Of a stretch of DNA of 64,000 nucleotides, positions 55,530 through 64,000 are shown piece by piece. Origin of the DNA: Scenedesmus sp. ARA3 (Eukaryota; Chlorophyta; Chlorophyceae; Sphaeropleales; Scenedesmaceae); assembly GCA_004335835.1 (NCBI GenBank), contig RWJK01001982.1:1-64000 (forward strand). The letters run 5' to 3'. A program made the position numbers and the translations under genes. The notes under the pieces are model-generated. The model had not been told where the DNA came from. It was given only the letters and a program-made list of their open reading frames with translations, and ran no database searches. The first letter of the stretch is position 1; each line of letters begins with the position of its first letter.

Positions 55530-56722
55530 CTGTGCAAACTGGTTGCAAACTGGTTGAAAGCATGCCGGTGCGTGTAGTGCTGCTGAGCGAGCGCAGGTGC
55601 AGCCCTGCAGGGCACGCAGGCAGGCAGGCGGCAGCAGCAGCAGCACCAGCAGCAACAGCTTTGCAGACTGGTTGAAGCATGCTGTTGCCTGGCATTTGAC
55701 TCGTGCCATTGCTGTGTGCGGTGACATGTACAGCACGGCTTAGCGGCGATCATGTGCAGAGCAGAATGAAGTGCTTGCTCGCGCCTCTCCCTCCATTGCA
55801 TGCCAGTAATCCCTTCCTCACCTTGCTCCCCTTGTGCTGCCTGCCTCTGCAGGCTGCCGAATCTGCAGCTGCCTGCTGCAGCGCCTCTTCCTCCTTTCTG
55901 TTTTGACAAAAATCGGCCAATCATGTTGCCATTAGGAACCAATTCTACTGACACATCCAAGCGCACACAATTGCCTGCCGGGCACTGCTCCCTCAGTTGC
56001 CTGCAAAGAAGCACGCCTCACCTTGTGCTGCTTCAGCAGCGGCCTGCTGCAGCGCCTCCGCCAGCATCTCCTCTGCTGCTGCTGCTGCCGCCTCAATGCT
56101 GCCAGCCCGCAGGCCCCCAGACAGGTCAGCAGCACAGGCCCTGAAGTCAATGCACAGCCCTGCTAGCTTGGAGCCATGCTGCGCGATGAGGCTGCTCAGC
56201 AGCTCAGCAACTTGCATGTTGTGCCACAGCTCAAAACTCAGGTCGAGGCTGCTGACTGCGGTGCTGTGCTCGTCCAGCAAGGTTGCTAGCTGCAGCAGCT
56301 GGTGCAGCTCACTGCAGGGCAGGGGCAGCAAAGAGTACGGAGTTAATGGTTTGCAGCCATAAATTCCCAGAGGGGTGGATGGTTGAGGGTGTGACCTCGC
56401 AGCAGCTAGTGCAGCAGTGCAGCTCACGGCAGGTTGTAATGCAGCTAGTTTATGAGGCAGCATTATGACATGCTCTTCACCAAACTTCACCAAACTGGCC
56501 ATAGCACCCTCTGCTGTGCTACTGGACGCTGAGGCATAGGATGAGCATATACAGAGCTGCCCTGTGAATATTCAACACAGTCAACTGCTTGTTCAACAAC
56601 ACCACCAAGGCCAGCACCAGCAAAGCAACTGTTAGGCTCTAAAAGGACCCTGTCGTGCTACACCACATCCTGCACGATGCGTCAGACGCATGGAGCACCA
56701 GCTGCTGGCAGCACCCCCTACG

Positions 56723-56764
<42 letters not shown>

Positions 56765-56857
56765 CCCAAACTCCCGCACTCCACTCCTCAACCTCAATTG
56801 CAGGCGCAGGCAGCACACATGCATGTTCATGCACGCATCCTCCTGGTCTGCATGCGT

Positions 56858-56891
<34 letters not shown>

Positions 56892-57254
56892 CCAGCTCCC
56901 TCGCTCCACCCTTCAGCCTCACCTGCAGGTGCAGCTGATGTCCAGTGACCGCACCATGCCTGAATTCCTATACAGCCACAGCTCTAGGCACTCTGTGAGC
57001 TGCGAGTGTGCAGCAGCATACTGCAGGCACAGCTGACCTGCCAGGTGTGTTGCTACTGCAGCAGCGACTGCCTTGGTAGTGCACAGCAGCCTGCAGACCG
57101 ATGCTGCATCGGAGAATATACATGGGTGGTGCAGGAAGGCGGAGCAGTCCAGCAGGGCTGGTGGCTGTACAGCATCCTGCTGCTCTCCTTGCTGCTGCTG
57201 CTGCTGCTGCTCCTCTGCTGCACAGCATCCGTGCTGCGCGCTCTGCTCGGACAT
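54029..57254 (-). CDS. Leucine-rich-repeat protein with F-box-like N-terminus
   Basis: Four exons: 57254-56923, 56311-56022, 55470-55306 and 54972-54029. Phases match, 576 residues. After a Gln-rich start, residues about 30-75 (ALLDCSAFLHH, then DAASVCRLLCTTKAVAAAV) have the spacing of a degenerate F-box. LRR-like segments follow: SLDLSFELWHNMQVAELLSSL, SLTSLQLLALDIAED, LQSLRITTC, LTCLQLDCLRQ, RLQQLSLSYVPWDD, LTRLQQLSLEEC and LTSLRIFAFA. No signal peptide or membrane helix is visible, so the protein is probably intracellular. It could be a substrate receptor of an SCF-type ubiquitin ligase, but the F-box is too weak to be sure. The ATG at 57254 was chosen; an upstream in-frame TTG was rejected. 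Intron 2 contains a partial copy of exon 3. Confidence 0.8.
55560..55625 (-). repeat. Echo of LRR gene exon 3 5' end
   Basis: Read on the minus strand, CCCTGCAG is followed by a block encoding GLHLRSLSSTTRTG, a copy of the GLQLRSFSSTTRTG start of the real exon at 55470. The tandem-echo pattern therefore also occurs in minus-strand genes. Confidence 0.85.
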
Positions 57255-59301
57255 ATTCAAGTGTAATTGACGAAGCGTAAAAGTACAATAGTCACAGCAT
57301 CAGAATCGAATTACTGTGGGTGGCTCAGATGACGACATGTGTCGTGATTACATAGCCTGCACAGGCCATGGCATCGTCGCGATCAACCCGACCAATATGC
57401 GTGTTACAGCTAGCATGGCATCTCAACCTGTACTCTGCCACATATAGTGTGAGCTCCTGCCACTTTGCAGCTCACAACCCTTGTTGCACATGGTCTGTGT
57501 TGACCACTGTTATGGCAGAACCACCAGTGTCAGTAACTCATTACTGATCAGTCTGACATCCTCCCACATGTGAAATGTACATTTGCTGTTGCTTTTTTGG
57601 CCCTGTGCGTACGTTAGATCCTGCCCAGACCATGCACACTACATGAAAACTGAATGTAAAAGGACAAAGTCAAACGGCACCGTGCCGTCCAGGGCCTGGA
57701 ATAAAATGTCTTGCACCGCCCTCACTGGTGTCAGTGCCCCTGGCCGCCTGCAATGAGGCTGCGCGCGTGTGTCGAGTGGTTAATCAGCCGGTGGACTATG
57801 GCCAAGCTAGTAACTCGCTGTTTCCTTTATCCTAGGGTACAGCTACTATGCTGCAGCTTCAACATTCTAGTGAACTTGCATCAATCTGTCACAACTTGAG
57901 GCGCCACACATGTATTGGTTCCACTTGGCTGCTCAGCATGTGTTTTTTCTAACCGGGCTGCCAAAGCAGTCTATTCAAACCTGCATTATAAATGTAATAA
58001 CATGTGACAGCAAAGTTGCCCTTTTGTGAGGCCCAATGTTACAAAAGGACAGCGGTCCTGGCACTGTGGTTCAACCGTAACCTGGGGCCTGCGGGGGCAG
58101 ACTCAGCATGCATGCTGCCGCTACTTTACTGGATTTAAAGTGCCGTGCCAAGCTGGCAGGTTTTGCATATGCAGGGCCCTGCTTAGCAACACGCCCGGCG
58201 GTCAACCTCCACAGTTGTTTTCTGTTACACCAGGGGGGGCAAAACCCTACTGGCTGGACACACACAGTTTTCAACTCAACTTGATGCCACACTTTAAAAA
58301 GGGACAAGCACAGCTGGCAGAAACTGTAGGGGCCAGCACAGCTGGCTGTAGGAGCTCCGCATGGGAGCTTTAATGCTGCTTGAGTAGCCCAAGTAACTGC
58401 ACAGGCCGATGAACATGTGCTGTCAGCACGGATGTTACACAGCCAGCAACTTTCAGGCAACATGTGGAGCTGCATCTTTCCTCAAACCTCATGCTGACGA
58501 CTGCAGAAACGTGCCACAGATCAGCGGAACCCTCACGTCTACTCAAGTCCGCACTTGTTTTCGTCTTTGTTGTGGGTGTGCCACACATGACGTTACTGCA
58601 ACACATGCAGGCTTTGAGGTTTTGCCCAGAAATGTAATACGCCATAACATCACACCCACTTCTAAGCCATGAAGGGCTCACTGGACCTGAAACAACTCTT
58701 AAACAGAGCAGCAGCAAACGAAGCAGGAGGCTATCCACTCTCGTGCACTGGCAAGCGGCACTATGGCAAGCACCCCTGAGCCAGCTGGCTCTGCAGACTA
58801 CACGTACAGCAGCACGCTCAACAAGACCAACAGCCGCACTTGGAACCATGCACGACACTGCATCTACTCAGCTTGGATGTATTGTGATGCATCCCCAGTC
58901 AGTAGGAGGCTATCTCAAGCAAGCTCAGTGATTCACTTTACTAGCACACTGATTGAAAGACTTCTGTGAGTGCACGGTATACTGCTAGGCAGTGAAACAC
59001 ACCAAGGCATATCGTGAAAGAACTGTGCATGACACACAGTAGGGGAACTGTGGCAGCTAGCATGGCGCGTCAAAAAGCCAAGCAGGCATGATGGTTTGTG
59101 GAGATTTACGTCCATAGTATGTGCATCCTCCTCACAAAAATCTTATGACACCTGTGCGGGCAATGTCGTGAAACAGCTGTAAATGCGCTGAACCAAACCC
59201 TGCACTGCACTTGTAACTCGGGTACAGCCCTGCCCAGCAGGCAGGCTATCAAAAGGCATGCACTTGTCTGTTTGTGTCAGCGATGCCAAAAGCTCAACAC
59301 C
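57255..59301. other. Intergenic region
   Basis: No convincing exon. Short frames exist (for example one at about 58743-58970) but lack splice-linked partners or domain character. The LRR gene promoter should lie near 57255-57500. Confidence 0.35.
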
Positions 59302-59994
59302 CTAGCACCTCCACCACCTCTTATAAGCGGTACACCAAGCGGACAGCTTGCGAGCAGAGCGCGAATCAGCTGTGGTGATAGCCTGATTCAGCAGCTGGCG
59401 CTTACCCTCACCAACATCAGTCACACCCGTCGCAGGCGTAGACAGCAGTGCCTTTGTTGCGCCACCCGTCACACCCTCAGCACTGGGCAGGGTGAGCATG
59501 CGGCGACCCGAACACCAATACCACTTTCCTCTGTAGCTACACCAGTAGCCCAACAGCTTGCGAGCAGAGCCCGAGTCAGCTGGGGTGACAGCCGCATTCA
59601 GCAGCTGACGCTTGCCCTCACCAACAACAGCAGCACCCGTCACAGGCGTGGACAGCAGTGCTTTTGTTGCGCCAACCATCATACCATCAGCACCAACAGC
59701 CTCCAGAGGCACAGCAGACAGGCGGCGGCCGCGACACCAATACCAATGCCCGCCATGGCTACACCAATAGCCCAACAGCTTGCGAGAAGGACCCGAGTCA
59801 GCTGTGGTGGACGCCTCGATCAGCAGCTGGCGCGCGCCCTCACCACCAACATCAGCAGCAGCACCTGATGACAGGGGTAGGGCCAGCAGGCGGCGCAGCT
59901 CGGTTTTCTCAGCTGGCTCGGGCAGGCTGGCCACGCCGTGGATGAGCAGCAGGGCCAGCAGCGCCACGGCAAGTGTAGCAGCGGGGCGCGGCAT
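59302..59994 (-). CDS. Secreted multi-peptide precursor with three Cys-x8-Cys units and dibasic sites
   Basis: A single exon of 230 residues starts at ATG 59994 with a clear signal peptide (residues 1-23, TLAVALLALLLIHG). The rest is three tandem units of about 70 residues. Each unit has an acidic or neutral spacer (GEGKRQLL...ADSG), a dibasic site (Arg-Lys at 71-72, 145-146, 215-216) and a short Trp/Tyr/Cys-rich peptide: LLGYWCSHGGHWYWC, LLGYWCSYRGKWYWC and LSAWCTAYKRWWRC. The Cys pairs (78/87, 152/161, 221/230) keep exactly eight residues between them. The first two peptides end in Gly followed by Arg-Arg (89-91, 163-165), the usual signal for C-terminal amidation; the third ends at the last Cys and the stop. 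I know no family with this pattern. A prohormone-like or antimicrobial-peptide precursor is the best reading. Confidence 0.85.
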   Translation of the reverse strand: MPRPAATLAVALLALLLIHGVASLPEPAEKTELRRLLALPLSSGAAADVGGEGARQLLIEASTTADSGPSRKLLGYWCSHGGHWYWCRGRRLSAVPLEAVGADGMMVGATKALLSTPVTGAAVVGEGKRQLLNAAVTPADSGSARKLLGYWCSYRGKWYWCSGRRMLTLPSAEGVTGGATKALLSTPATGVTDVGEGKRQLLNQAITTADSRSARKLSAWCTAYKRWWRC

Positions 59995-60062
59995 GGTGGG
60001 AGTTGGTGGCTTGCAGGAAGAGGTCAGCTTGGTGTGGGTCTTCTGCAGATGGTAATGGAGGG

Positions 60063-60093
<31 letters not shown>

Positions 60094-60460
60094 TTCTGTC
60101 GGCTTGGCGGCAGCAAGTGTTGGAAAGGTGCGGCATGTGCAGGGAGCGCATGGTATGTTTCTGTGCCTGTAACAACAAAAGGCCAACTTGGCAAGGGCCT
60201 TGAAGGCAACGCTTGGAGGCTCAATTGCAAGCGCCTGCAAGCCGGGTAGCTGCAAGCTGATGCCCCATGGTGCTTGTATTGAGCACTAGAGCATTAGATC
60301 AGATCACATCACATGGGCGAAGCGTCTGCATTGGGCTGCTGCAAGCTGCCAATCCATGGCCTAAGGTTGCTGCATGATGGTGCACTGGCCATATGGCATA
60401 TGATGAATCGAGCAACGCATGCATATGTGCATAGGCTCAGCAGCGATGCTCCAGGGTCAC
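59995..60460. promoter_or_regulatory. Upstream region of the peptide precursor gene
   Basis: Contains a short CAG run at about 60065-60090. The segment resembles 60500-60620 (GGAGGGGCAG, CAG runs, then GGCCAACTTGG or GGCCAGCTTGG), which suggests an old duplication in this cluster. No TATA box is obvious. Confidence 0.3.
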
Positions 60461-60911
60461 TCACATGAGTTTGCAGAGGCGATAAATCAGGGTGGGTTGT
60501 ACAAGGCACTTGGCTGCTTTTGGGTCTCTGCAGAGGGTGGTGGAGGGGCAGGCGGCAGCGGCAGCGGCAGCAGCAGCAGCAGCAGAGGAGCTCATCCTGC
60601 GCAGATCAACGGCCAGCTTGGAGCATGAGCAAACGCTTTGCACATCTGATCTGATGTGATCTGATGCTATATGATCAGTAATGCGTATCAAGTCATCAGC
60701 TTGCAGCTAAATGCCTTCGATAGTCCAGACAGACAGAGTCACAATGCAACCCATTTGTCAAGCTGCAGCACTCCGACAACACTCACTTGAGTGTCACAGT
60801 GCTGATCAGATCAGCAGGCGTGACAGTGCAGCTGCTTAAAAGCGGAGCTAGCATCATCAACAGCGGCAGCGCTAGTAAAACACTGAGCAGAGACGCAAGT
60901 ATATGTACCAT
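60461..60911 (-). CDS. Candidate small secreted peptide (two exons)
   Basis: Exon 60911-60787 begins with ATG and encodes a strong signal peptide (MVHILASLLSVLLALPLLMM) ending at a GTGAGT donor. Exon 60527-60461 joins in phase and ends in TGA: 63 residues with three Cys (SSC, AKC, RLC). An alternative acceptor near 60602 keeps the frame and adds an Ala-rich stretch with another Cys. There is no homology to support it; the signal peptide and matching phases are the only evidence. Confidence 0.3.
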
Positions 60912-62003
60912 CCCTCTGGTGTTCCCTCGGTGTTCCCTCGGTGTTCGCGAAACGGACGCTCGACATGCGTGCGACCGAGGTTCAGAGCAGGTCGCAGGTA
61001 CGCCGGTGCGATGCAGGCCCAAACGCAACAAAGACCAACTGCTGGCGTAACATACACCACGTCGACTGGATATGGGCTAAAACAGACTGCAAAACGTACG
61101 TTCGGCCAACTCTGCTAAAAGAACCACGGCAGCATCTGCAACAGCACAAAGGCGCCTGACTTCAACACATCTGTAAGCCGAAAGCATCTGTAAGCTGCGG
61201 AAGCGTCTTGCGACGAGACTGTCCTGCCGGAAGCGTTCGACCTTCTTGCGACGCACCCGCCCTTCCAGCAGCCCGGGTCAAGGCGTGAGCATCCAATGTT
61301 TAGAACCTTGGAGATCTCCTGCGATGGGCTCTACAAAAGCGGCAGCGCTTGCATCGCAGCTGTACACCGGCGCATTGTCGTTGGCAACATATATAGTCTG
61401 CATATCGTTCCATCATCAGCACACCAGGTGCGACTGCGTCTCAGCGCAGTGCATGTGTCGATGCAGCACCCGGAACCGCGCTTGGCCAGAACTGTCGCTA
61501 ACCTACGACTTTGTGTGCTTTTTTGTTTTTTGCTGGGTTGTGCCGTCCTGTGCGCGATCACACGCGCAGGCTCGCAGAGTTGCTCATCACATCCTGCTGT
61601 ATACAGCAATGGCAAAGGTGAGCTGGGGATGCGCCTTGTCGCAAACAGTTGCATGCAACGTCATGCTATGCAGGTGCATTGATTCATGTAGACAAAATCT
61701 GTGCACAGCACTACGCAGTCTGACGAGTTCTGGCACATGGGACCAGCTGGCGCGCTGCCGCTGCACTGGCTGCATCAGTACTGTTCTGCTCAGCTATCAG
61801 CAGCCCTTGTCTGCTGCTGAACATTGCAGCAGACTCTGTAATCATTACACATCACAGAAAGTCTGGCTGGTCACTCATTCGCATGTACCGCTCATTTTAG
61901 TGCTTCACCTGTATGATGACGCGTCACCTGCGTACGCAGGTCCAGACAATGCAGGCTGCTCACTCATTGGCATGCACCGCTGCTTGCTACTTGCTTCACT
62001 TGT
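60912..62003. other. Intergenic region between small secreted-peptide genes
   Basis: Contains short direct repeats (GGTGTTCCCTC at 60918-60945; a TGTATGATGACGC and CAGGTCCAG block at 61911-61945 repeated at 62001-62025). I see no supported exon. Confidence 0.3.
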
Positions 62004-63187
62004 ATGATGACGCAGGTCCAGGCAATGCAGGCTGTGGCGCTCCTTGCGCTGCTGGCCCTGGCTACTGCCCTCCCTGCGATGGCTGAACACCCACCGACCC
62101 GACTGCCGGTCATCATCGCACCCGAAGTTATGACGCTCGAGCGCGAAAGCCGCAAGCTGAAGGCCTCTTGCTGGAACTATGTAGGCAAGTGTTGCAGGGC
62201 TAAATCAGCCTGTACGTGCACATTGTATGTACTACAGATTGTGTGTACTATACATTATGCGTAGCACACACATTTAGGCTAGGGCGGAGGTGTGGCAGCT
62301 GTGCACTTGCATCCAACCCCAGGCACAGTTGTAAGCCTGCGTCAGAGCAGGTGAGTGAGTCATCAAGGCGTTTTCATCTGGCCTTGTGGTTACAACACGG
62401 GCGCAGGATGAACAGCCATTGTGATGGTGTTACACCTTGAGGAGCATGCGCGCTGCTTGTCGTTCTCTCTGCCTGAACCAGATGCAATTGTCCTATTGTA
62501 TTAAGCTGGGCCCTCGTTCAAACCAGTCAGCTGAACAGCATCAAGCACAACCTTGCAAACCTAATAGACATATACCGCTGCTTGTCTGCACTGCTTGCCT
62601 TGCCTGCAGGCAACAGTGCGCCCTGCCAGGGCGGCACGCCCTACTGCTGCAACAGCAACTCCAACCATGCAACCTGCCTGCAAGCCAACAACAAGTACAC
62701 TTGCACGTCTCAGGTGCGGCAAGAAGCAACCACACGACCTCCAAAACTTACAAAACCTGGTCATCCATCTGCACATTGAATGTGCCGGTGCTTTGCAGCA
62801 GCACTGATTTATAGTCACGGGCAACAGCGGCTGCCACCAACCATATGTGCATTGTCATGACATAATGCTCATGTGAAGACCGACATGGTGACCAGGCGTC
62901 GGAGTGTGTCACAGCGCGCCACTGTGTCACAATGCGTCACATATCACAGTGCCTTGACGGCATGACGTGCTTTGTTTGTCTGTATCACCACTGCAGCAGC
63001 TGTGAGGGTACTCAGCAGCCAAGTCTATGCCACAATGTATCCCAGTCCACGTGCACGCCAACCAAACAACATTGTACAGGCGTAATGTGCAGCATTACAT
63101 AACGCAATTTAAACGCAGCTGTGCCCTGTTGCCCACCTGCAGAAGGGCTCTGGGTACAGCTATGGCTGGTGCTACAAGAAGTGCTGA
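62004..63187 (+). CDS. Small secreted Cys-rich protein, cystine-knot-like spacing
   Basis: Exons 62004-62184, 62610-62713 and 63143-63187 give 109 residues. The first intron uses a GC donor (GGCAAGT) and a CCTGCAG acceptor; it is the only GC-AG intron in these models and is required to keep the frame. A signal peptide (ALLALLALATALPAMA) is followed by a short propeptide ending RESRK (about 47-51). The mature part has eight Cys at 56, 66, 73, 74, 83, 92, 105 and 109. The first six follow the C...C...CC...C...C order of inhibitor cystine knots; the last two (GWCYKKC) form an extra pair. It may be a defence, signalling or inhibitor peptide. The Ser-Arg-Lys-Leu boundary is the same as in the precursor at 59302-59994. 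A start at 62007 is also possible. Confidence 0.72.
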
Positions 63188-64000
63188 CCTGTCTCAAGGC
63201 AATCCACAAGGCGCATCAACATGGTGGCAGTTCATCACAATCTGGCGAAGATGAGTGGCAATGGTTGGAAGTGGGTGTGATGTCAGCGTGCGAGAGTCAC
63301 TGGCCTCGTGCTGTGACTGTTGGTTGGCAGAGGTGGCTGCCCTGTGAGCCTCTTATAGCTGGGAAGTGCGTGTGTTGTTATGGCGTGTTACATTACTGAG
63401 CACAACGTCAAAGCCTGCATGTGTTGCAGTGTCGTCATGAGGCCCACCCACGAGGAATAACACCAAACAAAGGTGGCCTTGAGTAAAACGCGGCGGACTT
63501 CTGCTGCTCTGATCGAGTTGGAAGCTGGTTCAGGCTCAGTGAGCCTTGTCATGGATTTGGAATTCGTGTGGTGTTCAACACAGTGCAGTGCAGCAGCACC
63601 AGGCTGGCGTGTTGCTTGAACACTTAATTTTGCCGTGACATCACACATACGTATGGGTGTACGTATGCATGAAGTGTCATCATGATGGTGCTGGTGTACA
63701 CCAACACCATCAACATGTTGCTGCGGCTGATGGTACAGTTGAGTTGCTGATCATGCAGTTGAGTTGCTGGCTGGTAAGGTGATGGCGTTGATGGCACTTG
63801 CATTTGGTGGATGTAGTGGTTGCCCAATGAACCTGTCATTGGCTTTCCAAGTGGGCATCTGTTGTGTAACATCCATCCATTACATGATGGTGATGATTGT
63901 GCATAAACATTCAAACAGCCGCTGAAAGCAGATAGCCCAGGTCTGTGGTTAGTGCGGAGACAGTAGCCCCCCAAACACTTCACACCCAGGGTGTTGCGTA
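63188..64000. other. 3' flank, no feature seen
   Basis: No coding or RNA gene supported. Short CATCATGATGG-type direct repeats occur near 63670-63900. Confidence 0.3.

Noticed and set aside
58026..58970. Frames of 68-162 codons on both strands
   Set aside because: No signal peptide, domain or splice-linked exon could be supported.

Overview
The window looks like nuclear DNA of a unicellular green alga, probably a chlorophycean. The supporting signs are GC-rich coding sequence, many short GT-AG introns, very abundant CAG/CTG trinucleotides, TGTAA poly(A) signals after several stop codons, plant-type LxGxIP leucine-rich repeats joined to a class III cyclase, and a plant/animal-type CDP-diacylglycerol synthase. 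TAA, TAG and TGA all end genes, so the code is standard. The taxon is inferred, not proven.

Layout, left to right: a 183-bp satellite (1-720); a Kelch/BTB gene on the minus strand (1059-5178); divergent from it, a 17-exon receptor-like gene (5718-20921) with a secreted LRR ectodomain, one membrane span and two cyclase homology domains; a 10-exon CDP-diacylglycerol synthase (23560-28964); a mostly non-coding stretch with a LINE remnant and a run of hairpins (29-32.3 kb); a coiled-coil gene (minus, 32332-34325) divergent from a 13-exon Gln-rich gene of unknown function (34793-42686); a GSTCD-like methyltransferase (minus, 43192-45923); a U1 snRNA gene (46554-46716); a secreted Cys-rich/Ser-Pro/lectin/EGF protein (48197-52220); an LRR protein (minus, 54029-57254); and a cluster of small secreted-peptide genes (59.3-63.2 kb). 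Exon models were checked by hand: splice sites, phases and stop codons close in one reading frame for every multi-exon model, except one uncertain junction in the lectin gene.

Two patterns stand out. First, almost every long intron holds tandem partial copies ('echoes') of the neighbouring exon that span its splice junction. Copies of an exon's 3' end lie just downstream of it and still carry a donor; copies of an exon's 5' end lie just upstream and still carry an acceptor. This occurs in at least five unrelated genes. Second, at 59302-59994 there is a 230-residue secreted precursor with three near-identical short Cys/Trp-rich peptide units flanked by dibasic sites, two of them ending in Gly-Arg-Arg. 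This is the layout of an amidated prohormone. It lies near another secreted Cys-rich precursor (62004-63187) with the same Ser-Arg-Lys-Leu boundary.

The genes do not form one pathway. They cover signalling (receptor cyclase, Kelch/BTB, LRR), lipid synthesis, RNA processing (U1), a methyltransferase, and the cell surface or secretome.
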